Below, in pieces: positions 18,403 to 28,400 of a stretch of DNA of 64,000 nt (within the stretch, counting starts at the first letter, position 1; the number at the start of each line of letters is the position of its first letter). This stretch comes from Isachenkonia alkalipeptolytica (lineage in GTDB: Bacteria; Bacillota; Clostridia; Peptostreptococcales; T1SED10-28), in NCBI RefSeq assembly GCF_009910325.1, contig NZ_SUMG01000002.1, positions 124,001 through 188,000 on the forward strand, written 5' to 3'. The notes beneath the pieces are model-generated. The model made no database searches, was not told the DNA's origin, and was given only the letters and a program-made list of their open reading frames with translations. The translations under genes were made by a program, and so were the position numbers.

Positions 18403-18720
18403 GACTTGTGACATACTCCCACCACTTATAGAAGTGGGGGCTTCTCGTTCGAGTAGTCTACCGACTACAGCATAAGCGAGCTATCCCCGCGTGTCCCACG
18501 GTTCATGTGTCAGCAAATAAGCTAACTCATTACCTTGAATATTTTACACAGAGAAGGAGTGTAATCATCGCTTGGTTGTCGCATTCAGAATACACCGAGC
18601 TGACATATTTAGTATACCCCTTTTTGCAAGAACAAAACCACCGATTCATCTCCCACCTACGCGCTCACTTTTTGAGTAAGGAAGGCTAAGAGGAGGGAGA
18701 CTTCTCGGCATTGCGGTTAA
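18403..18720 (-). mobile_element. IS200/IS605-like remnant (TnpB 3' end with right-end hairpin; no intact transposase)
   Basis: The minus strand carries the hairpin CCACTT-CTAT-AAGTGG followed by GGGAGTATGTCACAAGTC. This is the type of structure seen where the tnpB 3' end, its guide (omega) RNA and the right end overlap. Immediately upstream is a short stretch translating like a TnpB C-terminus (see 18426-18506). The rest, to the lon-like gene stop at 18722, holds no intact transposase and is compositionally unlike the neighbours. A 60-codon plus-strand ORF here (18507-18689) has no RBS and no recognisable family. The ends and target site cannot be fixed from one copy. Confidence 0.45.
18426..18506 (-). 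pseudogene. decayed TnpB C-terminal fragment
   Basis: On the minus strand, MNRGTRGDSSLML is followed by an in-frame TAG and then SVDYSNEKPPLL and TAA. I recall closely similar tails at the end of Firmicutes IS605-type TnpB proteins, usually with a Gln or Glu codon where TAG stands here. Upstream the frame is closed by TGA two codons before the Met, so only about 26 codons remain. The final codons form the left arm of the right-end hairpin. Confidence 0.45.
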
Positions 18721-18721
18721 A

Positions 18722-21139
18722 TTACTTGTTTTCTTCTTTTTTATGGTCTTTCTTTTCCTCTTCATGAACCCGCTTAAGCTTCTCCGCTACTTTATGATAA
18801 ATTGTGCCTTCCGGGTAGCCGGCTTCCTCATCGCACTTCCCTGCGGGGATTCCTGTTAAGATTTCGATGCCTTGATCCACATGACTAATGGCATATATAT
18901 GAAACTCTCCGGCTTTTACCGATTCTATGACCTCTTCTTTAAGCATCAGATTTTTTAAATTTTTCTCCGGGATCATAACCCCTTGCTCACCGGTTAAGCC
19001 TTTGATTTTACAAACATCATAAAATCCTTCGATTTTTTCGTTTGCGCCGCCGATGGGTTGAATTTCTCCCTTTTGATTTACGGATCCCGTTACGGCGATT
19101 CCCTGTTTCAGGGGAATATCCGCAATGCTTGAAAGGATTGCATAAAGCTCCGTACTGGAGGCACTGTCTCCATCAATCATGGAATAGGTTTGTTCAAAAC
19201 TGATGCTTACCGAAAGTGCCATGGGATTTTTTTGAGCAAATTTCGCTCCTAAATACCCGCTGAGGATTAATACCCCTTTATCGTGGATATTTCCACTCTG
19301 TTTTACTTCCCGCTCTACATTGATGATTCCGGCTTTTCCTTTATAGGTGGATACAGTGATCCGGCTGGGTCTTCCAAAGGAATGTTCCCCGGTACCCATA
19401 ACCGCTAATCCGTTGATCTGTCCGATTTTTTCTCCTTCAACATCAATTAAAAGGGTTCCCTCGTCAAACATCTCATTTAATTTTTCCTCATACTTACTGT
19501 TTCGATAGATTTTTTCCTGGATGGCTTTTTCCACATGTTCCGTTCCCACGTGAGTAGCATTCTCTGTGGACGCCCAGGCATCTGCTTCATATAGAATCTC
19601 CACAATCTGATTAAAGCGGGAGCTGAGCTTCTTTTGATGATCTGCAATCCTTGAGCTGTAGTCAATAACCCGCTTTACCGCATATTTATCAAAATCCAAT
19701 AGTTCCTGTTCTTCACAGTGGGCGGAGATGAAGCCGGCCATTTTCATCATATGATCTTTATTCTTATCCATTTCCACGTCAAAATCCGACATAACCTTAA
19801 ATAATTTTTTAAAGTCCTCATCATAGGAAAACAGTAGTCGATAAATGTAAGGGTCTCCGATTAAAATCACTTTGATATCCAAGGGGATGGGCTCCGGTTT
19901 AATGCTGGAGGTTACCACCTGGCCCCACTGCTTACCCATGTTTTCGATGTTAATCTCTCCGGTCTTTAAGGATCTTTTTAGAATTTGCCATGCAAAGGGT
20001 TCTGTCAACACTTCCCTTGCCTGAATAATTAGAAATCCTCCGTTGGCCTGGTGCAATGCTCCCGGCTTGATCTGGGTAAAGTCGGTTTTCAAAGCCCCCA
20101 TTTCGTTTTTATATTCTATACTTCCTAAAAGATTATAGTAACTGGGGTTGGTTTCTTGAATCATGGGCGCATATTCTTTTTTACTGTTATCAATAAATAA
20201 ATTAACCTGATAGCGGTTCATAAAATTTCCTTTGGGTTTCATCTGCATCATCAGCATTTCCTGAGGGCTCTGGGCCCCTTTGGATTTACCGTTTTTAAAC
20301 TGCTTGATATTTTCAAGAATATCCTGTTCCAGCTCGTGTAGATAATCCACAACTTTTTGCCGTTTACCGTAGGCTTTAAACAGATCCTTCAGGTGTTCGT
20401 TTAGAACATAGTAGCTGACCCGTTTTTCCAGTTTTTTAATCTCCTCCCGGGCCTTTTCTTCAATACTGCGAAGCTCATTGAATAGATCGATGGTTTCCAG
20501 ATTCAATTTTTCCGACTTTTCCCGCAGCTCTTGAATTTCTTCGGTGCTCAGCTCTTCATACTCTTCCTGACTCATGGGTTTTCCGTCGCTTAAGGGTGCG
20601 GTGACCAGCCCCTGCTCCGTTTCCCGAAAAACAAAGCCATGCTTCTTCGCAATTTCGTTGAGTTTTTGAATGACTTCTTTATGCTTTTGCTGATATTGTT
20701 GATGAATTTCACTCTTTTGGGTTTCATAATCCGTACCGGAAAAAGCATTCGGAATTTCTTCCAACAGCTTATCGATAACCTGTTCCAAATCTTTTTTAAA
20801 TTCCTTTCCGGTACCTTTATCCATGGAAAGAGCCTTCGGTTTATCCGGGGTGGAAAAATTATATACATAGACCCAATCATCCGGTGCCTTCATTTCTTTG
20901 GCATGTTCTTCAGTAATGGACCGGGCATAGCTATTTCTTCCGGTACCGCTTAAGCCGGAAATATAAACGTTATAGCCTTTTTTCTTTACATTCAGTGAGA
21001 ACTCCAGGGCTTTCGTCGCCCGTTCCTGTCCGATAATCCCCCTAAGGGGCTTTAAGTCTGCGGTGGTTTCAAAATCCAAGTCTTCGATTTTACATGAACT
21101 GGTAAGCTTCTCCGGTTTCACTTTTAAATTATCAATCAT
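18722..21139 (-). CDS. LonB/YcbZ-like ATP-dependent protease (S16 family)
   Basis: 805 aa. This is a Lon-family protease with an unusual AAA region rather than classical LonA. The N-terminus holds a P-loop-like motif GLSGTGRNSYAR (about 62-72), in which Arg replaces the usual Lys. A long coiled-coil insertion (about 120-275) follows, then the AAA module (GGFLIIQAREVL ... VILIGDPYIYRLL). The C-terminal S16 proteolytic domain shows the nucleophile in MIDGDSASSTELY and the dyad Lys in GGANEKIEGF. Members of this family (E. coli YcbZ-like) are soluble quality-control proteases of poorly known substrate range. It ends at the IS remnant and has no partner gene. Confidence 0.88.
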   Translation of the reverse strand: MIDNLKVKPEKLTSSCKIEDLDFETTADLKPLRGIIGQERATKALEFSLNVKKKGYNVYISGLSGTGRNSYARSITEEHAKEMKAPDDWVYVYNFSTPDKPKALSMDKGTGKEFKKDLEQVIDKLLEEIPNAFSGTDYETQKSEIHQQYQQKHKEVIQKLNEIAKKHGFVFRETEQGLVTAPLSDGKPMSQEEYEELSTEEIQELREKSEKLNLETIDLFNELRSIEEKAREEIKKLEKRVSYYVLNEHLKDLFKAYGKRQKVVDYLHELEQDILENIKQFKNGKSKGAQSPQEMLMMQMKPKGNFMNRYQVNLFIDNSKKEYAPMIQETNPSYYNLLGSIEYKNEMGALKTDFTQIKPGALHQANGGFLIIQAREVLTEPFAWQILKRSLKTGEINIENMGKQWGQVVTSSIKPEPIPLDIKVILIGDPYIYRLLFSYDEDFKKLFKVMSDFDVEMDKNKDHMMKMAGFISAHCEEQELLDFDKYAVKRVIDYSSRIADHQKKLSSRFNQIVEILYEADAWASTENATHVGTEHVEKAIQEKIYRNSKYEEKLNEMFDEGTLLIDVEGEKIGQINGLAVMGTGEHSFGRPSRITVSTYKGKAGIINVEREVKQSGNIHDKGVLILSGYLGAKFAQKNPMALSVSISFEQTYSMIDGDSASSTELYAILSSIADIPLKQGIAVTGSVNQKGEIQPIGGANEKIEGFYDVCKIKGLTGEQGVMIPEKNLKNLMLKEEVIESVKAGEFHIYAISHVDQGIEILTGIPAGKCDEEAGYPEGTIYHKVAEKLKRVHEEEKKDHKKEENK

Positions 21140-21217
21140 ACCTTCACATCCTTTTTATAAGTTTATGTATTTATACCTCTTTTTAAGGATTTTAAAAGGT
21201 TTTTTGTAAATAAACTC

Positions 21218-21961
21218 TTAAAGCATCAACCCCAGGCGAATAACTAATACGCTGATTAGCAGAAAAATGAAGTTTTCCAGCTTTCCTCCGGTTTTAATAT
21301 AAAAAGGGAAACGCACTTTTTTATCCAGAGGCCAAAACAATCTGAGCCCCTGTTTCGTAAACATATCGGAAAAAATATGGGAGCCCATTCCGATCCCCAG
21401 AATCACGCTGTAATTTGGATAACCGTAAAAGGTTGTAATTTGATGGGTTGCAAAAATCACTAAGGCTAAAAATAACAAAGAATGGGACAGTCCCCGATGA
21501 TTGCTGATAAGCAAAAGCAGCAACAAAAACCCCACCCACGCTAAGGGATAATGATGATAATAATAAGCAGCAAAAATACTGAGAAGGGCCACCAGACCAT
21601 GGGTGATATTTCTCAAGGTGCGGAACCCTTTTTTCGCAAAGGATTTCGACATGACAAAGCCCATAAATATCATGAATAGGATCCCATGGAAGATCGGGGT
21701 ATTCTCAAAGGCAAGGTACCCTGCCACCAATAAGATCCCCAGGAGTAAAAACCAGATCTTTTCGATTAAGTCCGCTTTTACAACCCCGAAGCCTTTAGAT
21801 AGGCTAGAACCTCCCATATCCATATCGGGAAGCAGGGCCCCAAGCAGGGCCACCCCTATGGAAACTACATTCAGTTCATGGTCATAAAAGGATAATCCGA
21901 TGATTGTCGCTGTAAATAGTACGGTGAATACGCCAAAGGCGGCATGGGTTCTTCCCATCAT
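21218..21961 (-). CDS. YdjM/DUF457-type membrane-bound metal-dependent hydrolase
   Basis: 247 aa from the ATG at 21961. A TTG further upstream is in frame, but the RBS GGAGTGG is spaced for this ATG. The N-terminal MGRTHAAFG segment, LLGALLPDMDMGGSS and the later HRGLSHSLLFLALV and GMGSHIFSDMFTKQG segments carry the His and Asp residues typical of the LexA-binding inner membrane hydrolase/YdjM family (DUF457). They lie between roughly six hydrophobic helices. The substrate is unknown for most members. The gene is monocistronic on the minus strand. Confidence 0.82.
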   Translation of the reverse strand: MMGRTHAAFGVFTVLFTATIIGLSFYDHELNVVSIGVALLGALLPDMDMGGSSLSKGFGVVKADLIEKIWFLLLGILLVAGYLAFENTPIFHGILFMIFMGFVMSKSFAKKGFRTLRNITHGLVALLSIFAAYYYHHYPLAWVGFLLLLLLISNHRGLSHSLLFLALVIFATHQITTFYGYPNYSVILGIGMGSHIFSDMFTKQGLRLFWPLDKKVRFPFYIKTGGKLENFIFLLISVLVIRLGLML

Positions 21962-22053
21962 GACAGTCCACTCCAATACTGGGTTATACCCCCATTATAT
22001 AACGAACATTTGTTTCGACGCAAGGTTTTTCAATACTTTTAGCCAAATTTCCA

Positions 22054-22095
22054 TAAAAAAACCACTTCTCCCGGTATTGATGATGAGAAGTGGTT
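22054..22095 (-). terminator. Rho-independent terminator of the CoA-transferase operon
   Basis: AACCACTTCTC (22060-22070) pairs perfectly with GAGAAGTGGTT (22085-22095), 14-nt loop. On the minus strand a seven-T run (22060-22054) follows. It lies 30 bp beyond the stop of the B subunit gene. Confidence 0.85.
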
Positions 22096-22125
22096 CACTC
22101 GATTATCGTTACAACGATTACTTTT

Positions 22126-22776
22126 CTAAGGATTCATAATCTCCAAGGGAGTCGCTACCGTAAAGTCCGCTTCGGTTGCTTCTTTTATTTCTTCCACAGT
22201 GACTTCCTTGGCCCGCTCCTTTAGGACCAGCCCTTTCTTCGCAACTTCAAACACACCCATTTCCGTTACTATCAGGTCCACTTCCTTTTCCGCGGTTAAG
22301 GGCAAGTTGCATTGCTTCAGGATTTTGGGACTGCCCTTGCTGGTATGTTCCATGGCAACTATCACTCTTTTGGCTCCCACTACCAGGTCCATGGCTCCTC
22401 CCATACCGGGAACCATCTTCCCGGGAATCATCCAATTAGCCAGATTTCCTTCCTGATCCACTTGAAGAGCTCCTAGTACCGTAGCATCCACATGGCCTCC
22501 CCGAATAATGGCAAAGGAAGTGGCGCTGTCGAAAAATGCGGCGCCTTTTTTCACAGTGACATGCATGCCTCCCGCATTGACCAGGTCCGGATCTTCCTTC
22601 CCCGGTTCCGGAGCGCCCCCCATACCGATGTATCCGTTTTCCGATTGAAGAATCACTTCCACATCCTCTTCAATATAATTAGCCACCTTGGTGGGCATAC
22701 CGATGCCAAGGTTGACGATATCCCCGTCTTTTAACTCTTTTGCTACCCGTTTAACAATTCGTTCTCTCGCTTCCAT
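22126..22776 (-). CDS. acetoacetate/3-oxoacid-type CoA-transferase subunit B
   Basis: 216 aa. This is the AtoA/CtfB/ScoB-type subunit carrying the catalytic glutamate, here E46 in LQSENGYIGMG, which forms the glutamyl-CoA intermediate. The conserved NLGIGMPTKV and GGAMDLVVGAK segments are present. Its ATG overlaps the stop of the A subunit by one base (TAATG), so the two are translationally coupled. In fermenting Clostridia such enzymes move CoA between acetyl/butyryl-CoA and acetoacetate or other short acids. The exact acid cannot be told from sequence. Confidence 0.95.
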   Translation of the reverse strand: MEARERIVKRVAKELKDGDIVNLGIGMPTKVANYIEEDVEVILQSENGYIGMGGAPEPGKEDPDLVNAGGMHVTVKKGAAFFDSATSFAIIRGGHVDATVLGALQVDQEGNLANWMIPGKMVPGMGGAMDLVVGAKRVIVAMEHTSKGSPKILKQCNLPLTAEKEVDLIVTEMGVFEVAKKGLVLKERAKEVTVEEIKEATEADFTVATPLEIMNP

Positions 22777-23429
22777 TATACCGTCCCCCTTACAATATGA
22801 TCGACAAAAATATGGGGTGTTGCCACATTGTTGGGATCGATCTCCCCGACATTGACCACCTGTTCCGCTTCCACGATCACCCGGTCCGCCGCCATCGCCA
22901 TGATGGGGTTAAAATTCCTAGTGGAGTTCCTATACCAGATATTCCCTTTTCCATCCACGATACTGCCTCGAATAAGGGCCAGATCCGCCTTTATGGGCAT
23001 CTCCAATAAATAGTCCTTTCCGTCAACTTCCACCACTTCTTTTCCCTCTTCCACCACGGTGCCGACCCCTGTAGGGGTTAAGAAGCCCCCCAGGCCTGCT
23101 CCGGCGGATCGGATCTGTTCCGCCAGGGTTCCCTGGGGAACCAGGCGAACATCCATCTCGTTGCTGTGCATCTGTTTTCCCGACTCCTTGTTGGTGCCGA
23201 TATGGGAGGTTATCACTTTTTTTACCTGTTTGTTCACCACAAGCTTTCCGATCCCCCGATCAGGAAAACCGGTATCGTTACAGATCAAGGTCAAGTCCTT
23301 AACCCCTTTTTCCAGGAGACCTTCAATTAATCGGTCCGGGGATCCATTGCCTAAAAACCCTCCGATCATAATGGTCATGCCGTCTTCCATATAGGAAATC
23401 GCTTCTTTGATGTCTATGACTTTTTCCAC
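22776..23429 (-). CDS. acetoacetate/3-oxoacid-type CoA-transferase subunit A
   Basis: 217 aa. AtoD/CtfA/ScoA-type subunit with the glycine-rich CoA-binding region MIGGFLGNGSPDRLIEGL and the conserved GAGLGGFLTPTGVGT and ALIRGSIVDGKGN segments. It is the first gene of a two-gene minus-strand operon closed by a strong terminator. An AGGGAGTGATGAATT leader precedes the ATG. Confidence 0.95.
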   Translation of the reverse strand: MEKVIDIKEAISYMEDGMTIMIGGFLGNGSPDRLIEGLLEKGVKDLTLICNDTGFPDRGIGKLVVNKQVKKVITSHIGTNKESGKQMHSNEMDVRLVPQGTLAEQIRSAGAGLGGFLTPTGVGTVVEEGKEVVEVDGKDYLLEMPIKADLALIRGSIVDGKGNIWYRNSTRNFNPIMAMAADRVIVEAEQVVNVGEIDPNNVATPHIFVDHIVRGTV

Positions 23430-23531
23430 AATTCATCACTCCCTGTTCTATATAATTGTATTTCTTGATTATTTACTATTGTATTACAGGAAAGCGGTTT
23501 TCACAACAGCCCAGTCCCTATAATTAAACAG

Positions 23532-24485
23532 TTACCCCAAAACTTCGTGAATCATCCGACGTCCGTTTTTATGGGTGATATACTCGATTTCCTTCGATGA
23601 AAACCCTTCCTTTTCCATGGCTGCAATCAACCCTTGAATTTCTCCCATATCTTGGATTTCCAGTGTACTGCTGATCCCGTCAAAGTCGCTGCCAAGAACC
23701 AGAGCCTCGATTCCCGCTACGTTAATGATGTGTCGCATATGCTTAAGCATGGCTTCGATTTTGCTTATGGGATCATCACTTAAAAAATAATGGGCGAAGT
23801 TCAGACCCGTAACCCCTCCGCCGTTGCCTAAGGCTCTTAGCATTTCATCGGATAGATTCCTGGGATGTGTTTTCACCGTCCTGGCATTGGAGTGGGAAGC
23901 GATAAAAGGCTGTTTCGATCCCTCCGCCACATCCCAAAAACCTCCGTCGGAGAGATGGGAAACATCAATCAGCATCCCTAAGTGATTCATGGCCTCAATG
24001 ACTTCTTTGCCGAAGGGCTTTAGTCCCCGATCCCGGTTTTGGTAGTGAATATTGGGAAAGCCGATTTGATTTTCATGATTCCAGGTAAGGGTGATCAATC
24101 GAACCCCCCGTTGGTGAAAAGCGGATAATTTGTCCAAACTGCCCTCGATGGCTTCCCCTTCTTCGATGGTCAAAAAGGCGGAGATCTTTCCTTTCCCTTC
24201 ATTTTTTAAAAGATCCTTCGATCCTTTAGCCAAGGCGATATCCCCGGGATTTTTCTTCAGTTCCTCCTCAAAGCGCTGAAGCATTTCCATGGTATGGTCA
24301 AAGGGGCTTTTCTTTTTTCTGCTCACAACCTTCAGATCAAAGAACAGGGCGAAGAACTGGGCCAGGACCTTTCCTTGTTTCAGCTTCCCGATATCCACCT
24401 GAAAATCGTTGGCTTTCAGTTCTGCCCCCTCTCCACTGTCCATAATTCTGAGCATGGTATCACAGTGAAAATCAATTACCTTCAT
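23532..24485 (-). CDS. membrane dipeptidase family (M19, renal dipeptidase-like)
   Basis: 317 aa. The start MKVIDFHCDTMLR carries the HxD metal motif of M19 amidohydrolase-fold dipeptidases. Further ligand regions are visible in TIEEGEAIEG, LIDVSHLSDGGFWDV and IASHSNARTV, and ALVLGSDFDGISST holds the conserved Asp. No signal peptide is seen, so it is probably cytosolic and hydrolyses dipeptides, possibly with D-residues. It overlaps the threonine dehydratase gene by 14 bp, an operon link that fits amino-acid fermentation. Confidence 0.92.
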   Translation of the reverse strand: MKVIDFHCDTMLRIMDSGEGAELKANDFQVDIGKLKQGKVLAQFFALFFDLKVVSRKKKSPFDHTMEMLQRFEEELKKNPGDIALAKGSKDLLKNEGKGKISAFLTIEEGEAIEGSLDKLSAFHQRGVRLITLTWNHENQIGFPNIHYQNRDRGLKPFGKEVIEAMNHLGMLIDVSHLSDGGFWDVAEGSKQPFIASHSNARTVKTHPRNLSDEMLRALGNGGGVTGLNFAHYFLSDDPISKIEAMLKHMRHIINVAGIEALVLGSDFDGISSTLEIQDMGEIQGLIAAMEKEGFSSKEIEYITHKNGRRMIHEVLG

Positions 24486-25458
24486 AGGATCCCCCTTTCA
24501 ATATTTCGATCATGGTCTCTTCATCCACATTGCCCCCGCTGAGAAGAAAACAGACCTTCTCCTTTTTTTTCAGTTGCAATTTTCCTCCCAGGGCCGCGGC
24601 AATCCCCACCGCTGCGGAAGGCTCCACCACAAGCTTCGTTTCCATATAGAGGGCTTTTGTGGCTTGACGGAGGTCGGATTCCCCCACGGTGATCACCTGG
24701 TCCACCAGGGCTTGAATGATTTCAAAATTCCGTTTTCCCGGCTCCACCACCCGGAGACCGTCGGCAAAGGTGTCCTGAATTTCCACCGTGGTCGGCCGTC
24801 GATTTTCCAGGCTTACAGTATAACGGGGCACCGCTTCGGTTTCCACCCCCACCACCTGGATGTTGGGATTGGTCCCTTTAATGGCGCTAACCACACCGGA
24901 GAGCAAGCCGCCGCCCCCTAAGGGTACCACCACCCGGTCTACCTCGGGGAGGGCTTCCAGGATTTCCAATCCCACGGTTCCCTGGCCCGCCATTAAATCT
25001 TCGTCGGCATAGGAGTGGATCAGAGTATATCCATGGGCCCGGATCAGTTCCTCCACCTTATCGTAACGCTCCCTGGAGGTGGTCCCGTGAAGGATTACCT
25101 CGGCCCCCAGGGCTTTCGCCTTTTCCCGTTTGATTTTCGGAGCATTGGTGGGCATCACGATTACCGCTTTGGTGTTCAGCATTTTTGCCGCGTAGCTGAC
25201 CCCCAGGGCGTGATTCCCCGAGGAGGCGGCGATCACCCCTTTTTCCAGGGCCTCTTTCCCCAGGGTCAGCATTTTGTTGGTGGCTCCCCGGATTTTAAAG
25301 GATCCGGTTACCTGGAGATTTTCCGGTTTTACATAAACTTGGGCCCCCACCCGATGATCCAGGGTTTCGCCCCGGAGAAGGGGGGTGATTTTCCCCCGGT
25401 TTTTCAAGCGCTCCCGGGCTTTTTCCAATTGATCCAGGGGTATTCCTGTCTCTTTCAT
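24472..25458 (-). CDS. threonine/serine ammonia-lyase, catabolic type (PLP)
   Basis: 328 aa. A fold-type II PLP enzyme converting threonine to 2-oxobutyrate and ammonia. The PLP lysine is K55 in TGSFKIRGATNKM. The phosphate-binding glycine loop is GGGGLLSGVV, and IAASSGNHALGVSYAA is conserved. There is no C-terminal ACT-type regulatory domain, so it is of the catabolic (TdcB-like) rather than the isoleucine-inhibited long form. It lies 21 bp after addA and overlaps the dipeptidase gene, suggesting a single transcript addB-addA-dehydratase-dipeptidase. Serine racemase-like activity cannot be excluded. Confidence 0.92.
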   Translation of the reverse strand: MKETGIPLDQLEKARERLKNRGKITPLLRGETLDHRVGAQVYVKPENLQVTGSFKIRGATNKMLTLGKEALEKGVIAASSGNHALGVSYAAKMLNTKAVIVMPTNAPKIKREKAKALGAEVILHGTTSRERYDKVEELIRAHGYTLIHSYADEDLMAGQGTVGLEILEALPEVDRVVVPLGGGGLLSGVVSAIKGTNPNIQVVGVETEAVPRYTVSLENRRPTTVEIQDTFADGLRVVEPGKRNFEIIQALVDQVITVGESDLRQATKALYMETKLVVEPSAAVGIAAALGGKLQLKKKEKVCFLLSGGNVDEETMIEILKGGSYEGN

Positions 25459-25479
25459 AAAGATCCCTCCAATTAATGA

Positions 25480-28400
25480 TTAGATTTCGATGGATTCTCC
25501 GGTATAGAAAAAGTGAATAATGGTTTCTTTGACTCCGGTACCGGTAATGGACTCCAAGGCTTCCCGGTAAAGCCTTAGCTGGGGCCTGTAGGTTTCGATT
25601 TTTTCCCTGCGATTGCCTTCCCAGAGATAATCACTCTTATAATCCACCAGCACCCACTGGCCTGCCTCTTCAAAATAACAGTCGATCATCCCTTGGATCA
25701 GCACCTTATCCTCACAGCCTGCCAGCTCCTTAGACAAATCCCCGGCCTTTTTCCAAATATTAAAGGGTTCCTCCCGGTGAATTTTTTTCGCCTTTTTCAT
25801 CCGTCGCCCCAGAGGGCTTTGGAGAAAGCGCTGGACTTTTTCAAGCTCCAGGGCCTCGGCCTCCTCTTCCCGAAGCAGGTCACGGCGAACCATTTCCTCT
25901 CTTTGCTTCTCCAGGGCGGATAGATCTTCCGCCTGATGAAAATCCAAATGCTGCATAAAAAAGTGCAGGATGGTTCCCAACTCTTTTCCCTCAAAGGCCC
26001 TTTGCTCTTCCAGAAAACGGGGGCCTTCCTTTAGGCTGGGCACCTTGTACTTTACCCTTTCCATGGATTCCCGGTCAAAGGCTTTCAAATCCGTCACCGT
26101 GAGTTTGGAAGGAATGCTCTCACTGCCTTTATAAGGGTATACCCAGTCCAGTCTTTGATGAATGGTTTCTCGGTAAGGACTGAAGGCCTCTTCCTTCCGG
26201 TTTTCCAGTTCCTTAAACCGCTGTCGGTCCTGCTCCTCTTTATCCCGGATTTCAACAAGGTTCTGGGAGAACCCTTTTCGGTCTACTAAATCGATACGCC
26301 AGGGGCTTTCGTCCTTGATCAGCTCCTCCCGGGAAGGTTCAAAGCCCCCGGCCTCCCTCAGGGTGGAAACCCCTTGATGCTTCATCAGCAGGGGACCGAT
26401 CCAGTCCATGGGACTTTTAGCCGACCGGAGGGCATAACTGCCCTGGGACTGCTCCCATTTTTCCAGCTGTTTTTCAATCCCCGGAACCGAAGCGGAGAGC
26501 ACCAGCTTGTCCTCGGCTCTTGTCATGGCCACATATAGAATGCGCATCTCTTCCGAAAGGTTCTCCCCTTCGATCACTTCCTTCATGGCCACCTTTCCCA
26601 AAGTATCCCGATAGGTTCGGGTTTGTAAGTCTACAAACTTCGGTCCCAGGCCTAAATCCTTATGCATCAGCATAGGGCTTCGAATATCCATTTTGTTAAA
26701 CTGCTTTCCCAGGCCGGCTAAAAACACCACCGGAAACTCCAGGCCTTTGCTCTTGTGGATACTCATCAGCCGAACCACATTTTCCTTTTCCCCCAGGATT
26801 TTTGCCGCTCCGAAATCATCGCTGCCCTGTTTGATTTTCTCCATAAATTCGATAAATTGAAACAGTCCTTTAATCGAGGTTTGCTGAAACTCCGAGGCCC
26901 GGTCCAGCAGGATTCGAAGATTGGCCTGGCGCTGTTTTCCTCCGGGCATGGCCCCGAGAAAGTAGTAATACCCGGTCTCCCGCAGGAGCTTCCAGATGAA
27001 CTCATCGATTTTATACAGCCGGGCATCTTCCTTCCACTTTTTCAGGTTTTCCAGGAAGCTTCCCGCTTTTTTTCCCAGTGCATCCTGCCGGTGGATCCCG
27101 GCGTTTTTCAAGGCTTCGTAATAGGATCCCTGTTTGTTTTCCAAACGGATTTTGATCAGCTCCTCCGTGGTAAACCCTCCCATGGGGGAGCGCATCACAC
27201 TGATCAAGGGGATATCCTGAGCTTTGTTGTCCACCACCCGTAGGAGATCCAGAAACATTTGCACTTCCAGGGCTTCAAAGTATCCGCTGTGGGAATCCGC
27301 ATAGGCGGGGATCCCCTCCCGGGCCAGTTCCTCCTGAAAAATATCCGTGGAATTCTTCGTGGAACGCAGGAGAATCACCATGTCCCGGTAAGTAACCCGC
27401 CGGAGGGCTTGTAACTTTTCATCGTAAATTTCCATATCCCCGGTCAGTTCCTTGATCCGTTTGACCACAACCCTTGCTTCAAACTCCAGGGCCTTCAGCT
27501 CTTGCAGCTCCTCTTCCACCCCTTCAAGATCCTCTTCCTTTTTTTCAATCAGGTGCAGTTCCAGGTCCGAGTCTTCAATGGGGTGATGCTCCCTTCCCCG
27601 GTATAAATACGCACTCTCATCGTAGTGAATTTCCCCCAGATCCTTCGACATCAAATGGCGAAAGAGAAAATTCACCCCGTCGATGACGGAGCTTCGACTA
27701 CGGAAGTTTTTCGATAAATCGATTCGTCGGTTCAGCAGGGACCGGTCTTCCCCCTCCTGCTTTTTATCGAAGGTTTCATACTTTTCCAGAAACAGGGTGG
27801 GATCCCCCAGGCGGAAACGATAAATACTCTGCTTCACATCCCCCACCATAAAAAGATTGTCCTCCCGGCAAATTCGCTGAATCAAAGTTTCCTGTACGAT
27901 ATTGCTGTCCTGATACTCATCGATGAAAATATACTCGAACTGTTCCCGGTACATCTGTTGGGCCTTGGGATCCTTTAATATTTCCAGGGCGAAATGCTCC
28001 AGATCATTAAAGTCCATCAGTCCCTGTTCCCGTTTTTTCTCTCCGTAGCGCTGATCATAGGCCCGCACCAGACCGTAGAAATAATCCATCAGCGGCGCAA
28101 TTCGCTGTAAATCTTTAAAATACCGGGAAGGACTCTGCTGTAGCTGGTCCTTTTTAATTTTCCCGATCATATCTTTTCCGTCGTCCCGAAGGGCTTTCCC
28201 CTCCTCTTTTAAAGCGGGATCACAGACCTCTTTATTCACCTTCTTCAGCCGGGGATGCTTCAATTCCTTTAAGACCTGATAAAATCCGTTTAAGCTTTTA
28301 TCCAACTGGGCTTCCAGCTCCTCCGTCATCCTCAAATCTTCCTCCAGGGCGGCAATGTAGGCTTCCGGCCCGCCCGGACTTTCAGCGACCTCCAGGGCCC

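Noticed and set aside
18507-18689. 60-codon plus-strand ORF in the IS remnant
   Set aside because: There is no RBS or family; the region is better explained as decayed IS sequence read in the other direction.
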